From NCBI GenBank assembly GCA_003484235.1, contig DNDP01000488.1, positions 2,964 to 11,491 of the forward strand: 8,528 nt of DNA, written 5' to 3'. Both the position numbers and the translations under genes were made by a program. Positions 1 through 6,380 of the stretch are shown here, one piece after another; position 1 is the first letter of the stretch, and each line of letters begins with the position of its first letter. The DNA comes from Verrucomicrobiales bacterium (lineage in GTDB: Bacteria > Verrucomicrobiota > Verrucomicrobiia > Limisphaerales > RI-55). Under the pieces are notes generated by a model that saw only the letters and a program-made list of their open reading frames with translations, ran no database searches and was not told where the DNA came from.

Positions 1-107
1 AGGGACAAGCCGATCACCCAGTAAAACCCGGCCAGGCGAAGCCGATGCGCCGTTCCGACCGGGGAGCGCCGCATCGCCTGAACCGCGATGAGTTCGAATG
101 CCTTCAT
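1..107 (-). CDS. Partial hypothetical protein, 5' end only (runs off window start)
   Basis: This is a probable coding start on the minus strand, cut by the window edge, with 35 codons visible. It begins MKAFELIAVQAM and ends in a hydrophobic, aromatic stretch (GFYWVIGLS) that may open a membrane segment. About 80% of its codons end in G or C, as in the neighbouring real genes; the other open minus frame here has far more A/T third positions. It starts 42 bases downstream of the 150-575 gene on the same strand, so the two may be cotranscribed. The frame is also continuous with that gene's TAA stop, with no further stop between. No Shine-Dalgarno site is visible and I do not recognise a family. 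The evidence is compositional only. Confidence 0.4.
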   Translation of the reverse strand, partial: MKAFELIAVQAMRRSPVGTAHRLRLAGFYWVIGLS

Positions 108-149
108 CGATGAACGGCCGGGTGACTGGCGGGTGGCCGTTCGGGGCTG

Positions 150-575
150 TTACTCCTTCCGATAGACATCCATCCGGGGAGCCTCTTCGCGTTCGCGATC
201 GAGTCCGCTGGCAAGGTAGCAGGTGCTGCCCGATACCCGGAAGGGCGCGGCATAGACTTCCTCGGTGGATTCAATTTCGGTGTCGGAGGCGCCTGCCTTG
301 ATGTTGGTCAGGCTGACCAGCTTGACGCCCGCAGTGGTCACCACCTTGGCATCTCCTTCGGCGTAGAGAATGGTCGAACCTCCCTCCGACATTGCGCGGA
401 AGGTGAACTTGTTCTCCTTGAACTGCAGTTTGTGGATCACGGTCTGACCTTCGCTGTTCTTGCGGGTCATGGTCCACTTGCCGGCCAAGGTGCCGAGATC
501 GTCCGCCAACGTACACAGCGGGGAAAGGAGCAGCAGGCAGGCGATGACAATGAATCGAGAGGGAATGTTGTGCAT
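150..575 (-). CDS. Small exported protein, lipocalin-like size, unknown function
   Basis: The product is 141 aa. It starts with a typical signal peptide: charged start, hydrophobic core at residues 8-20 (IVIACLLLLSPL), likely cut after A24 (TLA before DD). The mature part is about 117 residues, rich in alternating polar and hydrophobic residues, and contains GKWTMTRKNSEGQ near the start. That opening resembles the small lipocalin-like or TIGR03067-like exported proteins of Planctomycetes and Verrucomicrobia, but I cannot assign it firmly. C21 is not in a good lipobox (SPLC), so a soluble periplasmic protein is more likely than a lipoprotein. The gene diverges from the GH140-like gene across a 137-base spacer, and its own promoter is not obvious. 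A partial gene follows 42 bases downstream on the same strand. The gene call is solid; the function is unknown. Confidence 0.82.
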   Translation of the reverse strand: MHNIPSRFIVIACLLLLSPLCTLADDLGTLAGKWTMTRKNSEGQTVIHKLQFKENKFTFRAMSEGGSTILYAEGDAKVVTTAGVKLVSLTNIKAGASDTEIESTEEVYAAPFRVSGSTCYLASGLDREREEAPRMDVYRKE

Positions 576-660
576 GATGAATCTGGTTGATTGTTGGTGA
601 ACCGGGTCAGGTTAACGATCGAAGGCGGTCCGGCAATCTTCATTTGCGCCGGCGGCCCGT

Positions 661-689
661 TTGACAGGTCTCGGGAATTGTTGTGAGAT
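661..689 (+). promoter_or_regulatory. Sigma70-type promoter for the GH140-like lipoprotein gene
   Basis: A perfect TTGACA (661-666) is followed by exactly 17 bases and then TGAGAT (684-689, four of six matches to TATAAT). Transcription would begin near 696, giving a short leader of about 17 bases before the ATG at 713. This placement argues against the in-frame GTG at 683, which would lie in the promoter. The rest of the 137-base divergent spacer (576-712) shows no other strong element; I could not find a convincing promoter for the minus-strand gene. Confidence 0.55.
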
Positions 690-712
690 GCCGCGACGGA
701 TTCCGTTTCATC

Positions 713-2395
713 ATGAACCCAATGCACCTCCCCTCCATCCTGTCGCTCGCTATCGTGGGGGCGATTCTGACCGGCTGCAAGACCCTGCCCCGGCCCCAGG
801 TTCAACGGCCCGCGGTGGTCGCCAAGTGGAGCCCGTTCGAGGCGGCGTTCCAGGCCCAGCTGGCCCATGCGGATCCATTTCAGGAAATCGACCTCACCGT
901 CACCTTCGTCGCGCCGGACGGCGAGCGCTTCACAGTTCCCGGGTTTTGGAACGGCGGCCGTGACTGGCGTGTCAGGTTTGCGCCGAACCTGGCCGGCACC
1001 TGGAGCTTTCAGACCGTCTGCTCCAATCCCGCCGACGCGGGACTTCACGGCCAGTCCGGCGAGTTCCTGTGCACCGCGCCGGCGCTGGACCAGCGCTTCA
1101 CCCGCCACGGGTTTGTCGAGATCGCCCGGGATGGCCGTCATCTCGTGCATGATGATCTCACGCCGTTTTTCTGGCTGGCCGACACCGCATGGAACGGCGC
1201 CCTGCACTCGACGGACGAGGAATGGGCTTTCTACCTGAAGACCCGGGCGGAACAGAAGTTCACGGCGGTGCAGTGGGTGGCCACACAATGGCGGGCCGCA
1301 CCCAATGGCGACCTGAACGGACGGGCCGCCTTCACCGGCAGCGAACGCATCGTCATCAATCACGAGTTCTTTGCCCGGTTGGACCGCAAGGCGCGGGCCG
1401 TGGCCGAGGCGGGTTTGTTGAACGCTCCCGTCCTGCTCTGGGCGATCGGCGGCGGTTCGGATCCCAAGGTGAACCCCGGCTTCTCGCTGCCGGAAGACCA
1501 GGCGATCCGCCTCGCCCGCTACATGGTCGCCCGCTGGCAGGCATTCCCCGTGGTGTGGATGCTGCCCGGCGACGGTGACTACCGCGGTGAGAAGGCCGAG
1601 CGCTGGAAGCGGATCGGGCGGGCGGTGTTTGGCGGCATCCACCACGCGCCGACCACCCTGCATCCGGGCGGCCGGCACTGGAACCTCCCCGAGTTTCAGC
1701 ACGAGGACTGGCTGGACATGGTCGGCTACCAAAGCGGGCACGGCGACGACGATGCAACGCTTCGCTGGATCTTCGACGGCCCGGCGACGCGTGACTGGTC
1801 CAAGGAGCCCCCCCGGCCGTTCATCAATCTCGAACCCGCCTATGAGAACCACCTCGCCTATCAGTCGAAACAGCCGCACTCGGCTGCCAACGTCCGCCAG
1901 GCCGTTTACTGGAGCCTGTTGAACGCACCCACGGCGGGCGTCAGCTACGGCGGCCACGGCGTGTGGGGCTGGGACGATGGCTCCGGACCACCCACCGATC
2001 ACGCCGGTTCCGGCACGCCGCTGCCCTGGCGCGAGGCATTGCGGATGCCCGCAGCGGAGCAGTTGCGGCACGCTTACGACCTGTTCACGGAGCTGGCTTT
2101 CTGGCGGCTGCGGCCGGCGCCGGACATGCTGGCCGTTCAGCCCGGACGCGAGGCTCCCAGCCGGCACATTGCCATCGCCCGCAGCGAACAGGGCGAGTTT
2201 GCAGTGGCCTACATCCCTTCCGACCGGTCCATTCATTTGCGACTGAACCAACTGCCTGGACGGCCTCAGATGACGTGGGTCAACCCGCGCGACGGCAGCC
2301 GTCATCCATCCGTTGGCGTGCTGAGCGGAGACACGCTGCAGTTGCCCACTCCGAGTGAAGGCGATTGGCTGCTCCTGATCCGTGCCGGCCAGTAG
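713..2395 (+). CDS. GH140/apiosidase-like glycoside hydrolase lipoprotein (DUF5060-DUF4038)
   Basis: The product is 560 aa. It starts with a lipoprotein signal peptide whose lipobox LTGC places the acylated cysteine at C22. Residues about 45-125 resemble the DUF5060 beta-sandwich (FWNGGRDWRVRFAPNLAGTWSF). Residues about 135-455 resemble the DUF4038 TIM-barrel of GH140 apiosidases, with FFWLADTAWNG, VVWMLPGDGDY, DMVGYQSGH, NLEPAYENH and SYGGHGVWGW. The last 90 or so residues resemble the small C-terminal beta domain (Collagen_bind_2) found with DUF4038. From family knowledge, the catalytic acids of the Bacteroides apiosidase are an Asp in the GGD-like loop and a Glu in the EP-YE motif; the likely equivalents here are D287 and E374. 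It probably cleaves a plant-type glycan while membrane-anchored, but the substrate is not shown and no pectin genes are nearby. The ATG at 722 is an alternative start. lnt follows 13 bases downstream. Confidence 0.88.
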   Translation: MNPMHLPSILSLAIVGAILTGCKTLPRPQVQRPAVVAKWSPFEAAFQAQLAHADPFQEIDLTVTFVAPDGERFTVPGFWNGGRDWRVRFAPNLAGTWSFQTVCSNPADAGLHGQSGEFLCTAPALDQRFTRHGFVEIARDGRHLVHDDLTPFFWLADTAWNGALHSTDEEWAFYLKTRAEQKFTAVQWVATQWRAAPNGDLNGRAAFTGSERIVINHEFFARLDRKARAVAEAGLLNAPVLLWAIGGGSDPKVNPGFSLPEDQAIRLARYMVARWQAFPVVWMLPGDGDYRGEKAERWKRIGRAVFGGIHHAPTTLHPGGRHWNLPEFQHEDWLDMVGYQSGHGDDDATLRWIFDGPATRDWSKEPPRPFINLEPAYENHLAYQSKQPHSAANVRQAVYWSLLNAPTAGVSYGGHGVWGWDDGSGPPTDHAGSGTPLPWREALRMPAAEQLRHAYDLFTELAFWRLRPAPDMLAVQPGREAPSRHIAIARSEQGEFAVAYIPSDRSIHLRLNQLPGRPQMTWVNPRDGSRHPSVGVLSGDTLQLPTPSEGDWLLLIRAGQ

Positions 2396-2408
2396 GCGGG
2401 CTCTCCCT

Positions 2409-4130
2409 GTGCCGCCGACAATTCCAAACTGGCTTGGCCGACCCGAGGCCCGGACGGTGCTGGCAGTCCTTGCCGGTGTCCTCTGGGCCTTTGCGTTTCC
2501 CCGTTTCAACTTCGCCCTTGCGGCGTGGCTGGTGCCGGGGCTGATGCTCCTGCTCGGCGTCGGAGTCAGCGCCAGACGGGCCGCCGTTCTCGGGTACCTT
2601 GCCGGACTGAGCCACCACTTGATCGCACTTTCCTGGTTGCTGAATATTCCCTTCCCCATCGGCAACATTGCTGCCTGGTTGTCGCTTTCCGCCTATTGCG
2701 CCCTGTATCCCGCCGCGTGGATGTGGCTCTGTCACCGGCTGCGCCAAAGAATCTCCCCATGCACCGTGGCCGGGGAAGGCGCCCGATTCGTCGGCAGCAT
2801 GCCGATTCCGGGCACCCAGCCTTTGAAGTTCGGCGGCACCACATGGCAGGCTTTGAACGGACTGTTGGCGGCACCGTGGTTGAACCGGCAGCTTTGGCTC
2901 CTGTTTGGCGCCTCCGCCTGGACGGGAGCTGAGTTTCTGCGCGGCTGGTTCCTCTCCGGGTTTCCCTGGAATTTCCTCGCCGCCTCCCAATACGAACTCC
3001 TGCCCCTGATCCAGCTCGCCAGCGTTACGGGCGTTCACGGGATAAGCTTTGTCGTCGTCTGGATGTCCCTCACCCTGGCCGCGGGTGCCGCGTTCGTCCT
3101 TGTGCGGCCCCATGCCAGGTTTGCGTGGAAGAACGAGATCGCCTTGTCGCTCGTGGTGTTGCTGCTGCTCATCGTGTGGGGCGTGGGCAGAACCACGAAG
3201 CCTTCACGTTCATCCGCGAGAACGCTGCGCGCGGCATTGGTGCAGCCGAGCATTCCCCAGACACTGATCTTCGATCCCGCGGAGAACACCAACCGCTTCC
3301 GCCAGCTCCTGGAGCTTACGCGGGAAGTGGTGGCCACCGCGCCCGATCTGCTCATCTGGCCGGAGGCTGCGCTGCCGGCAATCAGCCGCGAACAATTCGA
3401 GGAGCTCCGGACGCTGCTGCAGGAACACCGCATGCCGTTCATCTTCGGGGCGGGAGACGCCGAGCCGCGGCCGGGCGGGGATGGCGGGCAGTGGATCCAT
3501 TTCAATGCCGCCCTTCACTTCGACGCCGGAGGCAGCCGCCGACAGAGCTACCGCAAACAACGGCTCGTCATTTTCGGCGAATACACGCCGCTGGCGCGGC
3601 AGCTTCCCTTTCTCGCCGACTGGCTGCCCGCCGGCGAGGGATTCGGCACGGGCGAGGGTCCGGTCACCTTTCGGATCGAGCCAGCGGACGCCAACATCCC
3701 GGTGAACATCTGCTTCGAGGACAACTTCGCAGACATCGTGCGGGCACAGGTCGGACCTGAGACCGACTTTGTGCTGAACCTCACCAACAACGGCTGGTTC
3801 GGCGAAAGCGCCGCGCAATGGCAGCACGCCGCGAACGCCGTGTTCCGCGCCGTCGAATGCGGTGTTCCCCTCGTCCGCTGCACCAACAACGGCCTGACCT
3901 GCTGGATCGATGAACGCGGCCGCATCCGGCAAATCTTCACCGACGCAAGGGGCTCGGTTTACGGTTCCGGGACGGTGGTTTTTGGCCTACCCCTGCGGGA
4001 GGTTGACGTCCCGCGCCGGATGACGATCTACCATCGCTATGGGGACTGGTTCGGCTGGCTGTGCCTCGCCATCACCCTGGCCGGAGCCTTCGCGGCGCTC
4101 GTTCGGCGTCCGAGTCAGGCGGTTCCGTGA
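2409..4130 (+). CDS. lnt: Apolipoprotein N-acyltransferase
   Basis: Lnt transfers an acyl chain from phospholipid to the N-terminal cysteine of lipoproteins in the inner membrane, the last maturation step. The 573-aa product has N-terminal membrane segments (about 16-33, 37-55, 60-80, 87-110, 162-182, 198-230, 245-260), then a periplasmic nitrilase domain, then a final membrane segment near 545-562. The catalytic triad is visible: E319 (LIWPEAALP), K383 (YRKQRL) and C435 (NICFED). E391 of FGEYTPL and the NLTNNGWFGES motif are also present. An unusual loop of about 47 residues (115-161) separates two membrane segments. I chose the GTG at 2409 because AGGCGGG lies 8 bases upstream. The in-frame GTG at 2382 would add nine residues and overlap the preceding stop by 14 bases. 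The gene probably shares a transcript with the upstream lipoprotein gene. Confidence 0.95.
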   Translation: MPPTIPNWLGRPEARTVLAVLAGVLWAFAFPRFNFALAAWLVPGLMLLLGVGVSARRAAVLGYLAGLSHHLIALSWLLNIPFPIGNIAAWLSLSAYCALYPAAWMWLCHRLRQRISPCTVAGEGARFVGSMPIPGTQPLKFGGTTWQALNGLLAAPWLNRQLWLLFGASAWTGAEFLRGWFLSGFPWNFLAASQYELLPLIQLASVTGVHGISFVVVWMSLTLAAGAAFVLVRPHARFAWKNEIALSLVVLLLLIVWGVGRTTKPSRSSARTLRAALVQPSIPQTLIFDPAENTNRFRQLLELTREVVATAPDLLIWPEAALPAISREQFEELRTLLQEHRMPFIFGAGDAEPRPGGDGGQWIHFNAALHFDAGGSRRQSYRKQRLVIFGEYTPLARQLPFLADWLPAGEGFGTGEGPVTFRIEPADANIPVNICFEDNFADIVRAQVGPETDFVLNLTNNGWFGESAAQWQHAANAVFRAVECGVPLVRCTNNGLTCWIDERGRIRQIFTDARGSVYGSGTVVFGLPLREVDVPRRMTIYHRYGDWFGWLCLAITLAGAFAALVRRPSQAVP

Positions 4131-4571
4131 TCAATCGTGCTCTCCGCGTTTGAGTGCGAAGCGCCCTACCCGGTGGTGCATGAGGTGGAAGCAGACTCCA
4201 AGCAGGCAAAGGTTCTTGAAGAAGTTGCTCCGCTGATAGACGTCCCAGAGCCAGATCCATTCTTCGGGCAGATCATATGGCCGCTGCAGCAGGGCGGGTG
4301 CATGAATGACCGCCGTTACCACGATCAGAAATGCCCCCAGCAGCATGGCCGCCTGGCGCACGTTGTAGCCGACGGCCACGGAGGCGCCGCCCGCCAGCAG
4401 GACGAGGCCGGCCACGAGGGAGGCGAGGCGCTTGCCGCCCACCCACTCGGGCATCATTCCCTGGATCAGTTCATCCGAGAAGATATGCTCCAGGCCGAGG
4501 CCGATGAAGATCAGACTGAACAGGAGCCGGAACAGGAAGTCTGAGAGATCGTAGGAGATTCGCGGGCTCAC
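4131..4571 (-). CDS. DoxX-like four-helix membrane protein
   Basis: The product is 146 aa with four predicted membrane segments at about 12-28, 47-66, 71-90 and 115-132. The opening SYDLSDFLFRLLFSLIFIG, with a following LEHIF, and the glycine-rich second helix are typical of the DoxX/DoxX-like superfamily of small inner-membrane proteins, whose roles range from quinone-linked oxidation to redox stress; nothing here picks one. It has several histidines near the C-terminus (FHLMHHR). I chose the GTG at 4571 because GGGGAGG sits a few bases upstream and translation then begins directly before the first helix. A start 36 codons earlier would overlap the upstream gene and add a cysteine-rich stretch with no membrane character. 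The gene lies 52 bases downstream of the ConA-like gene on the same strand. Its stop directly abuts the lnt stop. Confidence 0.82.
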   Translation of the reverse strand: MSPRISYDLSDFLFRLLFSLIFIGLGLEHIFSDELIQGMMPEWVGGKRLASLVAGLVLLAGGASVAVGYNVRQAAMLLGAFLIVVTAVIHAPALLQRPYDLPEEWIWLWDVYQRSNFFKNLCLLGVCFHLMHHRVGRFALKRGEHD

Positions 4572-4589
4572 GCCTGCCTCCCCAAAAGT

Positions 4590-4605
4590 GCGGACCCGGG
4601 GCCGC
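4590..4605 (-). terminator. Possible weak hairpin between the ConA-like and DoxX-like genes
   Basis: Read on the minus strand, a GC-rich imperfect hairpin (GCGG paired with CCGC around a CCCGGG core, one internal mismatch) is followed two bases later by TTTT (4584-4587). It lies in the 52-base gap after the stop at 4624. It could be a partial terminator, but the T run is short and is followed at once by the Shine-Dalgarno site of the next gene, so readthrough is likely. Confidence 0.25.
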
Positions 4606-4623
4606 GAATGATGTGCGGCAGGT

Positions 4624-5547
4624 TCACGGCAAAGTGATCGGCAACACTCTGGCCCGGTAAATACGCATCGGGCTGCCAAGCGAATCCGTGACAGTCCGAA
4701 CGCCCTGCTGGACCGCGGGTGTCACGGTGAGCAGCGACAGCCAGTTGGGATCGTCCACGCTGCCCTTGTATTCGATGGCATAGGAGCGCCCGGCTTCGAC
4801 GGTCAGTCCAAAACTGATCTGCGTGTCCACCTTGGCCGCTCCAAACAGCTGGGGCTGCCCCACGACTCCGTCCGTGACGAGGAAGTTGTCGAAAGTGGCG
4901 TTGGCGGCGGCGAGGTTGTCCGGAAAGTCATTGTTCGCCACGAGCAATCCCGTGCTGCCGGTGGGGTAGTTGGGCGTGTTGGCATCGGTCCACGTGAACT
5001 CATTGACCAGCGTGTTTCCGGAGACGCCCTTCTCGAAGATCCGGCAGGTGATCTCAAGCCCTGTGGCCAACGCTTGAATGATGTAGGTTTTGCCCGGATC
5101 GTACGCGAGCACCGGACCGTCCTGGCCGGTGTTCACGTCCACGCCGTTGACGAGCTTGATCAGGCTCAACGTGGGCGATCCGTCCGCGTTGATTCCAAGG
5201 AAGTAGCCCGACAGCGTCTGCGCCTGGAAGCGAAGAAGCAGTCCCACGATCGAGCCGGTCGCCAGGCCCGGATTCCAATTGGTCAGCTCGCCCCGCACCT
5301 CGCCATTGCCAAAGACATAGTCCGTCCTCAGGGAGGCCGTTGCCGGGCCGCTCAGGACATACTTGCCGTCCGTTCCGGAAGGATTGACGACCGTCCAGCT
5401 GCCCAGGGCGCCGGTCGGATCGACCCGCGTCCACTGCGGCGAAGTGTCGTTGCCGTCATTGAAGTCGTCAAAAATCGTTGCGGCCATGGCGGAACTGCAG
5501 AAAGAAGCGGCGCAAACGAACCAGCAGCTGAGGATGTTCTTTTTCAT
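4624..5547 (-). CDS. Secreted ConA/LamG-like protein with verrucomicrobial C-terminal module
   Basis: The product is 307 aa. The signal peptide is clear (MKKNILSCWFVCAASF, cut after AMA at residue 22). The mature protein opens with TIFDDFNDGND, the usual start of concanavalin-like jelly-roll domains in exported verrucomicrobial proteins. That domain runs to about residue 228 and ends with ATFDNFLVTDG. The last 80 or so residues (FGLTVEAGRSYAIEYKGS, then DPNWLSLLTV and RIYRARVLP) match, from memory, the C-terminal module frequent in this phylum, which often ends extracellular proteins. There is no visible catalytic motif, so it is more likely a binding or surface protein than an enzyme. I chose the ATG at 5547 because it starts the signal peptide, with AAGG six bases upstream. 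An earlier in-frame start would fall before the promoter -10 box. It may share a transcript with the DoxX-like gene downstream. Confidence 0.85.
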   Translation of the reverse strand: MKKNILSCWFVCAASFCSSAMAATIFDDFNDGNDTSPQWTRVDPTGALGSWTVVNPSGTDGKYVLSGPATASLRTDYVFGNGEVRGELTNWNPGLATGSIVGLLLRFQAQTLSGYFLGINADGSPTLSLIKLVNGVDVNTGQDGPVLAYDPGKTYIIQALATGLEITCRIFEKGVSGNTLVNEFTWTDANTPNYPTGSTGLLVANNDFPDNLAAANATFDNFLVTDGVVGQPQLFGAAKVDTQISFGLTVEAGRSYAIEYKGSVDDPNWLSLLTVTPAVQQGVRTVTDSLGSPMRIYRARVLPITLP

Positions 5548-5572
5548 GAAAAACCTTGTTGGGATTGATGAG

Positions 5573-5601
5573 TTGATAACCAACCACCAACCCGCCGTCA
5601 A
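5573..5601 (-). promoter_or_regulatory. Sigma70-type promoter for the ConA-like gene
   Basis: On the minus strand, TTGACG (5596-5601) and TATCAA (5573-5578) are separated by exactly 17 bases. The -10 box lies 25 bases before the ATG at 5547, nearly the same layout as the promoter at 661-689. A short perfect palindrome, TTGGC-CC-GCCAA (5604-5615), lies directly upstream of the -35 box and could bind a regulator. The other side of this 110-base divergent spacer shows no convincing promoter for rdgB. Confidence 0.5.
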
Positions 5602-5657
5602 GATTGGCCCGCCAAACAGAAGCTTGCCCCACCGCAGGAATCGCCGAAGCTCCTCCC

Positions 5658-6380
5658 ATGATGACCCTCGTCATTGCCACGCGGAACGCCCACAAGGTCC
5701 AGGAGATTCGCGCCATCCTGGGCCGGCACTACCGCTACCTGACGCTCGACGATTTCGTCGCCGCGCCGCCCATCAGGGAAGACGGGGAAAGCTTCGAGGA
5801 AAATGCGCTCAAAAAATCCACCGGCCTCGTGCGCTGGCTCCACACGCACCCCAAGTTTCAGGCACCGTTGGAGGCCGGCGGTCAGTCCGGTCAATCGAGG
5901 ATCCATGTGCTGGCGGACGACAGCGGACTCGAGGTGGACGCGCTCGATGGCGCCCCCGGCGTCAACTCGGCGCGCTTCGCGCATCTGGGCAGCAGCATTC
6001 CGGGCAACGCGCCCGATGCGGCGAACAACAACCTGCTGCTCTCCGCGCTGAAGGGCGTCCCCGAGGAGAGGCGGACGGCCAGGTTCAAATGCGTGCTGGC
6101 ACTTTCGCCGTTTGAGACCGGAAACGAACTGCGCCGGAACGCGGATTTGTTTGGCACCATACTCGAAAAGCGCTCGCTCATCGTGAGCGGCACCTGCGAG
6201 GGGCGCATCGCCTTCGGTCCCAGCGGCGCCGGAGGATTCGGCTACGATCCGCTGTTCATTCCCGACGGGCATCAGCAATCGTTCGCCGAACTCGGCGAGC
6301 AGGTGAAGAACCGGCTCAGTCACCGGGCCAGGGCCCTGACCCTGCTCAGGAAGTGGCTGGATGAGCAGACAAAGAACTGA
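5658..6380 (+). CDS. rdgB: RdgB/HAM1-type non-canonical purine NTP pyrophosphatase
   Basis: This enzyme hydrolyses dITP, ITP and XTP to monophosphates and pyrophosphate in the cytoplasm, keeping deaminated purines out of DNA and RNA. Family motifs are in order: TRNAHK (8-13, substrate-binding S/TxNxxK), FEENAL (46-51), ADDSGLEVDAL (86-96) with the conserved acidic pair D87-D88, GAPGVNSARF (98-107), GAGGFGYDPLF (190-200) and K218 with SHR (221-223). At 240 aa it is about 40 longer than the E. coli protein. The extra length lies mainly near residues 60-81 and 156-172. The usual tyrosine of the PGVYSARY motif is N103 here. Start: ATG at 5658, with another ATG directly after; no Shine-Dalgarno site is visible. 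Its last 35 bases overlap the convergent DUF5069 gene. Confidence 0.95.
   Translation: MMTLVIATRNAHKVQEIRAILGRHYRYLTLDDFVAAPPIREDGESFEENALKKSTGLVRWLHTHPKFQAPLEAGGQSGQSRIHVLADDSGLEVDALDGAPGVNSARFAHLGSSIPGNAPDAANNNLLLSALKGVPEERRTARFKCVLALSPFETGNELRRNADLFGTILEKRSLIVSGTCEGRIAFGPSGAGGFGYDPLFIPDGHQQSFAELGEQVKNRLSHRARALTLLRKWLDEQTKN

Noticed and set aside
467..2668. 733-codon open frame on the minus strand opposite the GH140-like gene and the start of lnt
   Set aside because: It lies opposite two genes with clear family motifs, has no recognisable domain, a low-complexity Arg/Pro/Gly-rich translation, and is expected because TTA, CTA and TCA codons are rare in GC-rich genes.
3125..3760. 211-codon plus-strand frame inside lnt
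   Set aside because: Out of frame with Lnt, whose catalytic motifs span the same bases; Arg/Ala/Gly-rich with no domain.
3210..3932. 240-codon minus-strand frame opposite the nitrilase half of lnt
   Set aside because: A mirror frame of a conserved gene, with no motif or start signal.
4572..4679. N-terminal extension of the DoxX-like protein to an upstream start at 4679
   Set aside because: It would overlap the ConA-like gene, adds a Cys/Arg-rich stretch unlike DoxX proteins, and ignores the GGGGAGG site before the GTG at 4571.
5363..6115. 250-codon plus-strand frame across the ConA-like start, the divergent spacer and rdgB
   Set aside because: It crosses a promoter region and two real genes in the wrong frame or strand, and the translation is basic and low in complexity.
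5598..6323. 241-codon minus-strand frame opposite rdgB
   Set aside because: rdgB motifs occupy the other strand throughout; no recognisable domain here.
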